A model generated the notes under the pieces. That model worked only from the letters and a program-made list of their open reading frames with translations, searched no databases and had not been told where the DNA came from. The position numbers and the translations under genes were made by a program. A stretch of DNA of 64,000 nt from Pedosphaera sp. (GTDB taxonomy: Bacteria > Verrucomicrobiota > Verrucomicrobiia > Limisphaerales > Pedosphaeraceae), in contig JAQGPC010000101.1 of assembly GCA_028293285.1 (NCBI GenBank), forward strand, positions 1 through 64,000, read 5' to 3'. This document shows, piece by piece, positions 1 to 10,618 of the stretch. The first letter of the stretch is position 1. Every line of letters begins with the position of its first letter.

Positions 1-1
1 G

Positions 2-472
2 AACGGTTCGGGCGTCAATGACGCGGTTCAGGCCGGCGCGGGCATTGCCTACGGCGGCACCCTGAACCTGGCCAACATCAGCGGCGCCCCGCTGGCGGTG
101 GGCAACAGCTTCCAAATCTTCAGTGCGCCAAGCTATACCGGCTCATTTGCCAACATCACTCCCCCCACCCCCGGCGCGGGCCTCGTTTGGAACCTGACCC
201 AACTGGGCAGCGGCAAACTGAACGTCGCTGCCGCTCCTTTGCAGCCGAGGGTGAGCGGCGTCCTGGCACAGGGCGGCGATTTGATCCTGAACGGTTCCAA
301 CGGTGTGGCTGGTGCCGGATATTATGTTCTGGCTTCCACCAATCTGGAAATTCCCCTGGCCAGTTGGACCATGCTTGCCACCAACAACTTTGACATGAAT
401 GGAACCTTCCGCTTTACCAACCTTCTCGCTCCAGGCGGAGGACAACGGTTCTATCGCATTCAAGTGCGTTGA
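2..472 (+). CDS. C-terminal part of an autotransporter-associated beta-strand repeat type secreted protein (5' end outside window)
   Basis: Frame 2 is open from base 2 (NGSGVNDAVQAGAGIAYGGTLNLANISGAPLAVGNSFQIFSA...) through the listed ORF at 98..472; 'FQIFSAPSYTGSFANI...P..GLVWN...L..GKLNV' is typical of these repeats. Confidence 0.7.
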   Translation, partial: NGSGVNDAVQAGAGIAYGGTLNLANISGAPLAVGNSFQIFSAPSYTGSFANITPPTPGAGLVWNLTQLGSGKLNVAAAPLQPRVSGVLAQGGDLILNGSNGVAGAGYYVLASTNLEIPLASWTMLATNNFDMNGTFRFTNLLAPGGGQRFYRIQVR

Positions 473-503
473 ACTTGAAGCCGCCAGCCAGTAAATAAAT
501 GAT

Positions 504-1193
504 ATGAACGCCACCCGATTAATTCTTCCGGCACTGCTGGGTTTCGCCTCGCTGGCCAGCGCGCAATCAGCCAGCCTTCCACCATTGGCGAGAGAATCCA
601 TCGAATGGTGCGACATCTGGATTTCTCATGCCAACGAGACGAATTTCCCGCGCGTACTCTTGATCGGCGATTCTATAACACGGGCGTACTATCCTGAGGT
701 GGAAAGACAACTGGCCGGCAAGGCTTATGTTGCGCGATTTTCCACTTCGCGTTTTATTTCCGACCCGGTTTTGCTTCAGGAAATTGCCCTGGTGTTGGAT
801 AATACAAAGTTCAACATCATCCATTTCAACAATGGCATGCACGGCTGGCAGCATAGTGAGGAAGAATATCGCAAGGCGTTCCCGGCATTTCTCGCGGCCA
901 TTAAAGGCCATGCGCCCGCCGCCAAATTGATCTGGGCGAACACGACCACGTTCAAAGAGTCCAAAGTTATGCACCCGGACAATCAACCGCGGTCGTCAGA
1001 TGAGCGCGTCAACGCCCGGAACGACATCGCGCTGGCACACATTAAAAAAGCGGGAATTCCCGTCGATGATCTCAATACGCTCGGCAAAGGGCATCCGGAA
1101 TATCACAGCGACAATGTGCATTTCAATAAACAGGGAATCGACTTGCAAGCTGCGCAAGTTACCGCGCACATCAAAAAAATGCTGCCGCCTTGA
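504..1193 (+). CDS. SGNH/GDSL-hydrolase family secreted protein
   Basis: Signal peptide, 'RVLLIGDSITRAYYPEVERQL' GDS block and 'DDLNTLGKGHPEYHSDNVHFNKQG' C-terminal D..H block. Confidence 0.8.
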   Translation: MNATRLILPALLGFASLASAQSASLPPLARESIEWCDIWISHANETNFPRVLLIGDSITRAYYPEVERQLAGKAYVARFSTSRFISDPVLLQEIALVLDNTKFNIIHFNNGMHGWQHSEEEYRKAFPAFLAAIKGHAPAAKLIWANTTTFKESKVMHPDNQPRSSDERVNARNDIALAHIKKAGIPVDDLNTLGKGHPEYHSDNVHFNKQGIDLQAAQVTAHIKKMLPP

Positions 1194-1749
1194 ACTAACC
1201 GGAGAACGAATGACCGCGCGAATTATTTTCCCCTGTTCCAGCGGCCATAAAGTACCGCCGTGACGGCGGGATTGATCGCGGATTATAATAATCTTCAAAA
1301 TAATGTCATAAAAGAGACCGCCAGAAGAGCCGGATCGTTTTCCTCTCCGTCCTGCATGCGGGAGTGAGGTGGTCCCCGATAAGCTCTGCCCACTACTGCC
1401 AGATAAACAACATTCTTTTTACAGTGCGTTATAATCGGCAGAAAACAAAATGACGCGAAGTTGCCAAAAGCCAGGCGGTATTTGTAACCTGCCTCGGTGA
1501 GGCTGACCAGATGAACAGTGGAAATGTTCGCCGCGAACATCGCCAACCCGATGACCGGCCATGCGAGTGCGTTGCCCGCGAGAAAATAATATCCGACCTC
1601 GCCGCTACGCCAAGTCCAACTGCTGCCAGCAAATAAACGGCAATGATTGTCTAATCCAGGCTACCCATCGGATTATCCATTTTCCCAGGAATTCGATTTC
1701 GCCGCAGATGGGAGCATCGTTTTTTAAAAGCCAATTTTAGTTTCGTTGG

Positions 1750-2850
1750 ATGATATTTATGAGGTTTAAAAATGCGGACAGGGAAATCTTGCATTATTGT
1801 TCGGCGAAGAATATTGAACATAGTGTGACGACAAAACCGACTTATCAGACGCGCCGCATCCGCTACGAAATTGACCGTTGCGAACCGCAGAACCGCGCGA
1901 TTGAAACGGGCAAAATCAATTTTCATGCACTGACGAAGGGACATTATCCAGGTACCCGTGTTCCCGAAAATATTCTGCCGGGTTTGAACAGCATTGGTTT
2001 CTGGAATGCCGGCGGTGCACAGGATTGGGGGGAAGATCCGCATCGCAATGAGGGCGTGGAAATCACATTCCTTGAAACCGGCACGATGGTTTTTGTTGCC
2101 GACCAGAAAAAATACAACCTGCGCGCGGGACAGTTCACCATCACGCGCCCATGGCAGCTTCACAAACTCGGCGCGCCCAATATTGGGCCGGGACGATTGC
2201 ACTGGCTGATCCTCGATGTCGGCGTGCGGCGACCGCACCAGAACTGGCATTGGCCGCCGTGGATGGTGCTGACCAAAGATGATCTCGCCAAACTCACGCG
2301 CAAACTGCGCCACAATGAGAATCCCGTTTGGCATGCCCCGCCGGCCATCACGCAATGCTTTCGCGAACTCGCCCGCACCGTGGAAGCCTGGAACCAGCCG
2401 CATGCCATCTCACGGCTGGCCACCAATTTGAACCAGCTTTTTTTGAGCATCCTTGACGCCTTGTCTGAACAGCAGACACAGGAAACCCCCAACCTGACTT
2501 CGCGCCAGCGCACGGTGGAATTGTTCCTGCACGAAGTCGAAAATAATCCGGCAACCAGCGGCAAATTGTGGACCATCAAGAGCATGGCCGAACATTGTGG
2601 CATGGGCGTAACGGCTTTTTCAAAGTATTGCCGCGAACTGGTGAATGCCGGGCCCATGGAATTTCTGAACGGTTGCCGCCTCGATCGCGCTGCACACCTG
2701 TTGCGGGAAAAGTCCGGCCTTTCCATCACGGAAATCGCGCTGGATTGCGGCTTCAATTCCAGTCAGTATTTCGCCACCCGTTTCCGCCAACGTTTTCAGA
2801 TTTCTCCGAGAGGGTTTGTTTCAACACCTAATTCCGTCGTCAAAAAATAA
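1750..2850 (+). CDS. AraC family transcriptional regulator
   Basis: C-terminal double HTH: 'SMAEHCGMGVTAFSKYCRELVNAGPMEFLNGCRLDRAAHLLREKSGLSITEIALDCGFNSSQYFATRFRQRFQISPRGF'; N-terminal cupin-like sensor. Confidence 0.85.
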   Translation: MIFMRFKNADREILHYCSAKNIEHSVTTKPTYQTRRIRYEIDRCEPQNRAIETGKINFHALTKGHYPGTRVPENILPGLNSIGFWNAGGAQDWGEDPHRNEGVEITFLETGTMVFVADQKKYNLRAGQFTITRPWQLHKLGAPNIGPGRLHWLILDVGVRRPHQNWHWPPWMVLTKDDLAKLTRKLRHNENPVWHAPPAITQCFRELARTVEAWNQPHAISRLATNLNQLFLSILDALSEQQTQETPNLTSRQRTVELFLHEVENNPATSGKLWTIKSMAEHCGMGVTAFSKYCRELVNAGPMEFLNGCRLDRAAHLLREKSGLSITEIALDCGFNSSQYFATRFRQRFQISPRGFVSTPNSVVKK

Positions 2851-2981
2851 ATGAACGGGTGGTTGCATTGGCGCTGGCCGCGAATTGATTCAAATCATGC
2901 TGAGACACGGAACTGCTGTCCTGTTCGAACGGTGGCGGACACGTGGACTACGGTGCGATTAATAAATGATCAACACCACCT

Positions 2982-5381
2982 ATGATAAAAAAAGCAAGCA
3001 TCCTGCTTTGGATTTTACTTTTCGTTCGGATACTTGCGCTACCCCTGTTCGCGGCTGCAAATAAATCCATATCGCCGGAAACGACAATCTGGTTCGACGC
3101 GCCAGCAAACGATTTTACGGAATCATCGCCGATGGGCAACGGACGATTGGGAGCGATGATGTTTGGCGGCGTGGACGGCGAGCGGATTGTGCTGAACGAA
3201 AGTTCCGTTTGGTCCGGCTCACGTCAAGATGCCGACCGCCCGAACGCCTACAAAGAACTGCCCGAAATCCGACGCTTACTGCTCGAAGGAAAAAATCCCG
3301 AGGCCGAGGCCCTGGTAAACGCCAATTTCACCTGCAAAGGACCGGGGTCGGGTGGCGGCCAATATGGATGTTATCAGGTGCTCGGCAATCTGCATTTGAA
3401 TTTTTTGCCAGATCGCACTAATGCGCCTGCGACCGATTATCACCGCGAACTAAATCTCGATGACGCGGTGACCCGTATCTCGTTCAACCGCGGCGGAGTT
3501 GAATTCAGCAGGGAAATGTTTGTCAGTATGCCGGATGAGGTGATGGTGTTGCGCCTGAACGCAAATCAATCCGGCCGGATTTCCTTTGAAGTGAAGCTCG
3601 ACCGCCCGGAGCGTTTTCAAACGGTCGCCGAAGGGCATAATGGATTGCTGATGACCGGACAGCTCGACAACGGGGTGAACGGCAAGGGAGTGCGTTACGC
3701 GGCGCGCGTGCGCTTGTTGAACCGCGGCGGAAAAGTGTCCATCCACGAAAATGTCCTGAGCGTGCGGCAGGCGGATCAGGTCATTTTGCTGATCACCGCC
3801 GCGACGGATTATCAAGGATTCGCGGGACGCCAGGCAAAGGATCCCGAAGCCGTTTCGTTTGAGGATATGAAACGCGCATCGAATAAGTCGTATGCTTCAT
3901 TGCGCAGGGCGCACATCGCGGATTACCGGAAATTTTTTCGACGCGTCGCGCTTCACCTCGGTCCGGACGATTTGCCAGCTTCTCGCAAGTCCACACCCGA
4001 ACGCGTCAAGGCCTTTAAGTCTGGGCTGCCGGATCCCGCGCTGGCCGCGCTGTATTTTAACTTTGGCCGCTACCTTTTGATATCTTCCTCCCGGCCGGGC
4101 GGTTTCCCCGCGAATCTTCAGGGCATTTGGGCCGAGGAGACCAGCACTCCCTGGACCGGAGACTGGCATTTGGATGTCAATGTGGAGATGAATTATTGGC
4201 CTGCCGAAGTCGGCAATCTTTCAGAGCTGACCCAGCCGCTGTTTGCCTTGGTTGATTCGCTACAGGAGCCGGGAACAAAAACTGCGCGCGAGTATTACTC
4301 CGCCCGAGGCTGGGTGGCCCACGTCATCACCAATCCATGGGGTTTCACCTCGCCCGGCGAATCGGCTTCCTGGGGCGCAACTACAGGTGGCTCCGCCTGG
4401 TTATGCCAGCACCTCTATGACCATTATCTATTTACGCTTGATCGCAAATTTCTTCAGTGGGCCTACCCGATTATCAAAGGTTCGGCGCAGTTCCATGCGG
4501 ATATGCTTATTGAAGACCCCAAACATCATTGGCTCGTGGTTGCTCCCGCCTATTCTCCGGAAAATCATTTCCGCATGGCGGATGGCAGAGAGGCCGCAAT
4601 CTCACTCGGAACCACCGTCCACGCTCAAATGCTGCGCTACCTCTTTGGCGCCTGCATTGAAGCGTCCAAAATTCTGGGCGCGGACGAAGAATTTCGGAAG
4701 GAATTGACAGAAAAGCGCACGCGCTTAATGCCCACGCCCATTGGTTCCGACGGGCGAATCATGGAATGGCCGGAGGAATATACGGAACCCGACCCGCATC
4801 ACCGTCATATCTCGCACCTATGGGGGTTGTATCCGGGTGATGAAATCTCGCCGGACACCACTCCCGAGCTGGCCAAAGCCGCCCGCAAGACTTTGGAAGC
4901 CCGGGGCGACGACGGCGTGGGGTGGTCACTGGCGTACAAGGCGGTTCTATGGGCCCGGCTTGGCGACGGCAATCATGCGTGGGCAATTGTGCGTCACGAG
5001 TTAAATCCAGTCGTGACCCACGAAATGAATTACGACACCGGTGGCGGGATTTATCCCAATCTCTTTGACGCCTCCCCGCCATTTCAGATCGATGGAAACT
5101 TCGGCGCGACTGCCGCGATCGGCGAAATGCTGGTTCAAAGCCAGAACGGTGTCATCCGATTGCTGCCTGCGCTCCCGGATGATTGGCGCGAAGGACAGGT
5201 ATCCGGCTTGCGCGCGCGGGGAGGATTTGAAGTGAGCATGCGATGGAATAACGGCCGGTTGACGACGGCCACGATCCGCTCAGAATCTGGCGGAACCTGC
5301 CGCATCAGCTACGGCGGCAAAACCGCGGAATTAAAAATCAAAAAAGGAAGATCGATCACCCTGAACGGCCTTCTAAAGTAA
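2982..5381 (+). CDS. Glycoside hydrolase family 95 (alpha-L-fucosidase-like), secreted
   Basis: 'SSPMGNGRLGAMMFGGVDGERIVLNESSVWSG', 'GGFPANLQGIWAEETSTPWTGDWHLDVNVEMNYWPAEVGNLSEL', 'FQIDGNFGATAAIGEMLVQS' are GH95 motifs. Confidence 0.9.
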   Translation: MIKKASILLWILLFVRILALPLFAAANKSISPETTIWFDAPANDFTESSPMGNGRLGAMMFGGVDGERIVLNESSVWSGSRQDADRPNAYKELPEIRRLLLEGKNPEAEALVNANFTCKGPGSGGGQYGCYQVLGNLHLNFLPDRTNAPATDYHRELNLDDAVTRISFNRGGVEFSREMFVSMPDEVMVLRLNANQSGRISFEVKLDRPERFQTVAEGHNGLLMTGQLDNGVNGKGVRYAARVRLLNRGGKVSIHENVLSVRQADQVILLITAATDYQGFAGRQAKDPEAVSFEDMKRASNKSYASLRRAHIADYRKFFRRVALHLGPDDLPASRKSTPERVKAFKSGLPDPALAALYFNFGRYLLISSSRPGGFPANLQGIWAEETSTPWTGDWHLDVNVEMNYWPAEVGNLSELTQPLFALVDSLQEPGTKTAREYYSARGWVAHVITNPWGFTSPGESASWGATTGGSAWLCQHLYDHYLFTLDRKFLQWAYPIIKGSAQFHADMLIEDPKHHWLVVAPAYSPENHFRMADGREAAISLGTTVHAQMLRYLFGACIEASKILGADEEFRKELTEKRTRLMPTPIGSDGRIMEWPEEYTEPDPHHRHISHLWGLYPGDEISPDTTPELAKAARKTLEARGDDGVGWSLAYKAVLWARLGDGNHAWAIVRHELNPVVTHEMNYDTGGGIYPNLFDASPPFQIDGNFGATAAIGEMLVQSQNGVIRLLPALPDDWREGQVSGLRARGGFEVSMRWNNGRLTTATIRSESGGTCRISYGGKTAELKIKKGRSITLNGLLK

Positions 5382-5451
5382 TACCACTATATGGGCGTCC
5401 AAGACCGGAGTTGTTTATCATTCGCCAGCCCTTGACACGGATCCATCAGGC

Positions 5452-5871
5452 ATGTATGGTTCATATGTGAATGAAAAGATCGCTTACTCTTTGATATATG
5501 CCGCCCACAGTATTGAGGGCCACTTTGAGAAGGCGTTGGCGAGCGTTAACTTGTCTGGCCCGAAGTTTGCCGCCTTGTCCGTCCTGGTAGCAGAAGAACA
5601 GCCCCTCAGCCTGAGCGAGTTGGCTGAAAAGCTCACCTGTGTGCGCTCCAATGTCACCCAATTGGTGGATCGCCTGGAGGCAGATGATTTGGTGAAACGA
5701 ACCGACGATCCGTCTGATCGCCGGGGAGTGCGGGCTGAAGTGACGAAGCTCGGCCGAGAGCGTCACGCTGCCGGGTTAAAGGTAGTCAACAAGGTTCACG
5801 AGGAAGTTGCAAAACAGCTCTCGGCGGTTGATCAAAGCGTCTTGAAACGCGTCTTGGACACCATCCAGTAA
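5452..5871 (+). CDS. MarR family transcriptional regulator
   Basis: 'PLSLSELAEKLTCVRSNVTQLVDRLEADDLVKRTDDPSDRRGVRAEVTKLG' winged HTH with DxRxxR wing. Confidence 0.9.
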   Translation: MYGSYVNEKIAYSLIYAAHSIEGHFEKALASVNLSGPKFAALSVLVAEEQPLSLSELAEKLTCVRSNVTQLVDRLEADDLVKRTDDPSDRRGVRAEVTKLGRERHAAGLKVVNKVHEEVAKQLSAVDQSVLKRVLDTIQ

Positions 5872-5896
5872 ATTTTTTTAGAACAATGGTTTATAT

Positions 5897-6574
5897 ATGA
5901 ATTATACAACGCTGAATGATGCAACACTGAAACAAAAAGAAATGAGAACAAAAATGAAAAACATCCTGTTCATCCAAAGCAGTCCGAGGGGATCGGAATC
6001 CTACTCTCAAAAGGTCGCCCGATCCATCGTCAGCGACCTTGAAGAACGTTACCCCGGCGCGAAGGTTGTCGTTCGCGACCTGGCTCAGAATCCGCCGCCG
6101 CATGTCGGCGAAGCGTTTGTCGGTGGGCTTTCGACCGGATCGGAGCAACGCACGCCGGAGCAAACCAAGGCATTGGCTTTATCCGATGTGTTGATTGATG
6201 AGCTATTGGCGGCCGACGTTATTGTGCTGGCAGTCCCCATGCACAACTTCGGCCCTCCCTCAACGCTCAAAGCTTGGATTGATCACGTGGTGCGCATCGG
6301 ACGCACGGTTTCCTACTCGCAAAAGGGGCCTGAGGGAATGCTCAAGGGCAAGCGCGCCATCCTCGTCCTTGCGCGTGGCGGGGTCTATTCGGACGGCCCG
6401 GCCAAGCCGATGGACTTCCAGGAACCGTATCTCCGAACCGTTCTCGGATTCATCGGCATCACTGACATTGATGTCGTGCCTGTGGAAGGACTCGCCAGGA
6501 GCGCAATCGGTCCCGAAAAAGCTGTGGCCTCCGCGATGGCACGGTCGAGGGAGATTTTATCGCAGGCCGTCTGA
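5897..6574 (+). CDS. FMN-dependent NADH-azoreductase / NAD(P)H quinone oxidoreductase family (start probably at MKNILFIQSSPRGS, ~5954)
   Basis: 'ILFIQSSPRGSESYSQKVARSI', 'VLAVPMHNFGPPSTLKAWIDHVVRIGRTVSYSQKGPEGMLKGKRAILVLARGGVYSDGP' match the AzoR flavodoxin-like fold. Confidence 0.9.
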   Translation: MNYTTLNDATLKQKEMRTKMKNILFIQSSPRGSESYSQKVARSIVSDLEERYPGAKVVVRDLAQNPPPHVGEAFVGGLSTGSEQRTPEQTKALALSDVLIDELLAADVIVLAVPMHNFGPPSTLKAWIDHVVRIGRTVSYSQKGPEGMLKGKRAILVLARGGVYSDGPAKPMDFQEPYLRTVLGFIGITDIDVVPVEGLARSAIGPEKAVASAMARSREILSQAV

Positions 6575-6589
6575 AACCGCTCTCATTTT

Positions 6590-6970
6590 ATGAAAATCAC
6601 CGCTCCGATTACCCGGATTATCCTGGGTTGCGTGTTCGTCTTTTTCGGACTGAACTTTTTCCTGCAATTCCTTCACATGCCGCCGCCACCAAGCGGCCCA
6701 GCCGGCGACTTTGTCAAGGCACTGTTCGTCAGTCACTACCTTTACGCGGTGGGAGCGTTGCAATTAGTCGGGGGCGTGCTCTGCCTGGCTGGACGATTCG
6801 TTCCGCTCGGATTGACGTTGCTTGGCCCCGTCATCGTCAACATTCTGTTGTTCCACATCCTGCTCAATCCCGCCGGGCTGCCGCTGGCCATTGTCGTTTC
6901 TGTGCTTGCACTGATTGTCTTGTGGCATCATCGCGCCGCTTTCGCGGGATTGGTGAAAAGCGGTGCCTGA
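6590..6970 (+). CDS. DoxX-like small integral membrane protein
   Basis: Four hydrophobic helices; 'ITRIILGCVFVFFGLNFF', 'LFVSHYLYAVGALQLVGGVLCLAGRFVPLGLTLLGPVIVNILLFH'; same-strand tight spacing after azoreductase. Confidence 0.7.
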   Translation: MKITAPITRIILGCVFVFFGLNFFLQFLHMPPPPSGPAGDFVKALFVSHYLYAVGALQLVGGVLCLAGRFVPLGLTLLGPVIVNILLFHILLNPAGLPLAIVVSVLALIVLWHHRAAFAGLVKSGA

Positions 6971-7179
6971 TCATGCGGGATGGCTTCAAGCCCACAATTT
7001 TTCGAACCAAAATCACATGGTGCACTTTCTAAAAACACATCAATCACAGGTCGGCTTCTTCAGGTTGTCGCCTTCGGTGCCGGCAGCTTCAGCATCGATA
7101 GTCGCCTCGCCGGTTCACGTCGCGCGCCGCGTGCGGCCGCATAATTCAAACAATAATCATACAAATTAAAGGATACAAA

Positions 7180-8025
7180 ATGACACTCTCTCATAAACAA
7201 ACCCCTGCTGCACAAACGACCATACGCCGGATTGCGCAGCGCACCCGAGGCCGGAAGCATGGCCCAGCCACACGCTTGATGAGCCCGTCCGATTTCGGCG
7301 AATTGCTGAAGCCGTTCGTGTTTCTCGATCTGTTCGAGTACGAGGGGCCTCCCTTCGAAGCGGGGCTTCATCCCCATTCAGGCATCGCCACTCTGAGCTA
7401 CGTAACGGAAGGCTCGGTCAACTATGTCGACCCGGATAACGGCAAGGGCGTCCTGCCTGCCGGCGGCGTCGAATGGATGCGGGCTGGACGCGGCATGTGG
7501 CATGGTGGCGGAATCGGCGAAGGCCGGACGCGTGGCTTCCAACTCTGGATAGCCTTGCCGCCGGAACTTGAATTGGAACGGGCCATAAGCCTCTATCAAC
7601 CTCCCGAAGAAGTGCAGATCGACGGCCCGGCACGAGTCCTCCTCGGCAGTTACGGCTCGGCATCGAGCGTGATCGAATCCCCGTCACCGATCAATTATCT
7701 TGCTGTGCGCCTGAAAGCTGGAGAGCGGTGGCGCTACGAACCACCGGCAGGTCACACGGTACTATGGGCCGCCATCTCATCAGGCATTATGTCAGTTCCG
7801 GACGTGCTGCGGCAAGGCGATTTGGCGGCTTTCGAGGCATCGAACGAAGCGGTCGAATTTGAGGCGGTGTCCGATACTGAATTCATGCTCGGCTCGGCCG
7901 TTCCGCACGACCATGAACTCGTGCTCGGCAGCCACTCGGTACACACAAGCCCTAACGCATTGCGCGAGGGCGAGGCCCAAATCTCGGCGATCCGCAGGCG
8001 GCTGGTTCAAGAACGCCGACTTTGA
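7180..8025 (+). CDS. Pirin family protein
   Basis: 'FVFLDLFEYEGPPFEAGLHPHSGIATLSYVTEGSVNYVDPDNGKGVLPAGGVEWMRAGRGMWHGG' pirin cupin core. Confidence 0.9.
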   Translation: MTLSHKQTPAAQTTIRRIAQRTRGRKHGPATRLMSPSDFGELLKPFVFLDLFEYEGPPFEAGLHPHSGIATLSYVTEGSVNYVDPDNGKGVLPAGGVEWMRAGRGMWHGGGIGEGRTRGFQLWIALPPELELERAISLYQPPEEVQIDGPARVLLGSYGSASSVIESPSPINYLAVRLKAGERWRYEPPAGHTVLWAAISSGIMSVPDVLRQGDLAAFEASNEAVEFEAVSDTEFMLGSAVPHDHELVLGSHSVHTSPNALREGEAQISAIRRRLVQERRL

Positions 8026-8161
8026 GCATTCGTTATTTCTCCGTTCGTTCGGGATTGAAGACCATGCCTTCGACGCCAACGTGGTTCATCGCTCCGCAAC
8101 CCCGGTAGCTGATCGCTCCATTAATGGGGATAAATATCTTCGGTTGTTCCAAGCAGCAAAA

Positions 8162-10618
8162 TCACTGACTCGTTACCCGATAAATGCATTGCGCACCCGT
8201 CAAATTATCGACAATCCGCTTGCGTGTGCCATCGCCTGATACAGTCATAAGCGTTTGCCAATTTGCGAGATCGTTGGTCTTGAACTGAATCACATGCGTG
8301 ACGGCTGCTTGTGAATCGAATTCAAACTGCAGCTGTCCATTGGTGATCGCCACGCTTACAAGCTTTACCGGCTCCGGCTTGCTGGCGTGAACCGCGAATT
8401 CAAACACGCCTAGAAAACCAACACTGGCAGTTCCACCTTCACTTCCAACGACTCTCACGCCATTTATTCCCGGTTGAGGATCGCTCAACTGAAAATGGGT
8501 AGTAACATGCGTTGGCGGGCCAGAAACAACTGCTGGCAACTGGTGCCCATTGAGCATCTGCAAATAATCCGAAGTGCGTGCCACTGTTAACCATGAGCTT
8601 CCACCATTAGTCGTGACCTGCACCATCGGTTCGATCAAATGCAATGCAGCCGAGAGCACGCCTCCCGCCCCTGGCCCGGCATTGTTCACTCCAAACCAAC
8701 CACCATCGGAGAAAATGGCGAGGCTCAATTCCAAACGGACTATTGGATTCGTAATCGGTTGGCTCCATATTACTCCCACAAAACTGGCGGTGTCCGTTCC
8801 AGTCCCATTAAAAGTATCCACGCGCGTGGACGAATCACCATCATTAATGCTCCCAACCACACCCGCATGAATCAACGAAGTTTCTGTGCCGCTGTTAAGC
8901 GCCGCTTTAGTCCCAAGAATTCCCGTCCCCTGCGGTGCGATGTCTGGCGAAACAAATAAATTCGTCTGCTCCAACAGTCCAAAAATCGACAGGCTGTATT
9001 GCCCGCCAATATAAACTTTTCCGTTGGCGATCGTAGGCACGGCAAATTTAGTGCCAGTTGGAAGCTGATCCCGATTTCCCGGCGCGTTTGTGCTGTTATA
9101 AAGTTCCGTCGTCAAATTCACCGGGTCATAAGCTGCCAATATCGCCGGAGTCCCCATCTGCACCGTCCAGATAATTCCGCCATTGGTTCCGTTCGCCGTC
9201 ACGCTCGGCGTTGAGCCTGGAAACCCGAAGGTGCGCGGTCCCACAGAGACTGGAGTGGTGACAAGCAATCCGTTATTGAGTGCAAAGGCCTTGAGTTTGT
9301 CCCCCGTAGCCGCGTAGTAAACTCTTCCGTTGAAATAAGCAGGAGTATCAAAGGACCCTTTTATCTGGCCAGTAATCGTCTGCAGGACATAGTCCACCGT
9401 TCCTGTGGAGTTGTAATGATGATTGCCCGCAGTCATCTGGTCGCGATTGATCAGATAAATTTTGCCTTCCTTTCCCGCCCCAACCAACAAATGCGGAACA
9501 GCCCCTGGCTGATCAGGAAGTATCAACACCCCGCCAGAACCAAGATCTCTATCAGCATCCTGCAAGGCCTGTTGATTGTAAGGAGCAAAGTAATCCGTCA
9601 CTGCCAGCCCGTTCACAGTTGAAAGCCGGATGAAACTATCACCATACTCCGTGCCTCCCGAATTATTTGTCGCGTTGAAAATTCCGTTGCCAACCTCGAA
9701 ATACAGGTTGGTATTGGCATCGACTGCCAATCCTCCCCCTGCCATCCAAATTCCGCCCTCGCCGGCATTCGCTCCATAAGCCGCTGTCGTGCTGTTGGGT
9801 GTCGTATTGAAAACATAATTGGCAAGCTGTTGGAGTGTGCCCGGATCATATCCAATGACCCAGCCATGATACGGATCGGTATCACCATACCCGCAATACG
9901 CGAGATAAAGAATTCCACCAGCAAGCGTCAAAGCACATCGTTGAAGCTGCTGCTTTGCTTGAAATATTTGTCTTCCGCCGACGCTTCCCGCTCCCACTCC
10001 CGGTATGGACACACCAACTACCACAGGACTGTTCGTTCGCTCTGTTCCGTTGGTGATATTGAGCGCATGCAAGCGATGAAAATAGTTTGCCCCCTCGTGC
10101 GTAAACGCATCGACAAAGAGAGTTCCTGAAGCCAGATCAATCACCGGCGTCCCGGTAATTCCCACCTCCGGCTGAATGTCGGGAAATGGTTGATAACGGT
10201 TGCCGAAATCATTATTAGGCGTGATCGCGGATGGTCCAAGATTTGTCTGCCAGATCAATCCCCGCGTCGGGCCGGCATTGCTGTCCGCATCAAACGCATA
10301 AACCGTATTGTGCTGGGTGGCAACAAACACAACGTTATGCACGCCCTTGCCGGGAATCGGCAGATTGGAAACATAAAGCGGCTGGGCATAAACTTGTCCA
10401 TCCACACTATAGGAGCCGAGCTTGCCAAACGTTGTTTGATTGGCATTCGTCGGCGTCAGGATGGTCTCATTCAGATTTTGCCCGGTCCGACCGTTATCAT
10501 TGTGATAGGTGAGAACATTGACTTGGGCGAAGGCACTGGTGACGGCGAGAAGAGAAGCAACCATCCCGCATGCAATCCATTCACGACGATCCATCATAGA
10601 ATAATTGGAGTTTTGCAA
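8162..10618 (-). CDS. Secreted PQQ/beta-propeller-like protein with C-terminal discoidin-like module
   Basis: 'VLTYHNDNGRTGQNLNETILTP', 'HNTVYAFDADSNAGPTRGLIWQTNLG', 'PVIDLASGTLFVDAFTHE' propeller-type repeats; C-terminal 'DTFNGTGTDTASFVGVIWSQP...' module. Confidence 0.75.
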   Translation of the reverse strand: MQNSNYSMMDRREWIACGMVASLLAVTSAFAQVNVLTYHNDNGRTGQNLNETILTPTNANQTTFGKLGSYSVDGQVYAQPLYVSNLPIPGKGVHNVVFVATQHNTVYAFDADSNAGPTRGLIWQTNLGPSAITPNNDFGNRYQPFPDIQPEVGITGTPVIDLASGTLFVDAFTHEGANYFHRLHALNITNGTERTNSPVVVGVSIPGVGAGSVGGRQIFQAKQQLQRCALTLAGGILYLAYCGYGDTDPYHGWVIGYDPGTLQQLANYVFNTTPNSTTAAYGANAGEGGIWMAGGGLAVDANTNLYFEVGNGIFNATNNSGGTEYGDSFIRLSTVNGLAVTDYFAPYNQQALQDADRDLGSGGVLILPDQPGAVPHLLVGAGKEGKIYLINRDQMTAGNHHYNSTGTVDYVLQTITGQIKGSFDTPAYFNGRVYYAATGDKLKAFALNNGLLVTTPVSVGPRTFGFPGSTPSVTANGTNGGIIWTVQMGTPAILAAYDPVNLTTELYNSTNAPGNRDQLPTGTKFAVPTIANGKVYIGGQYSLSIFGLLEQTNLFVSPDIAPQGTGILGTKAALNSGTETSLIHAGVVGSINDGDSSTRVDTFNGTGTDTASFVGVIWSQPITNPIVRLELSLAIFSDGGWFGVNNAGPGAGGVLSAALHLIEPMVQVTTNGGSSWLTVARTSDYLQMLNGHQLPAVVSGPPTHVTTHFQLSDPQPGINGVRVVGSEGGTASVGFLGVFEFAVHASKPEPVKLVSVAITNGQLQFEFDSQAAVTHVIQFKTNDLANWQTLMTVSGDGTRKRIVDNLTGAQCIYRVTSQ

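Noticed and set aside
1255-1269. CCGCCG-TGA-CGGCGG hairpin after the SGNH hydrolase
   Set aside because: Short with a 3-nt loop and no T-run; cannot be distinguished from chance in GC-rich DNA.
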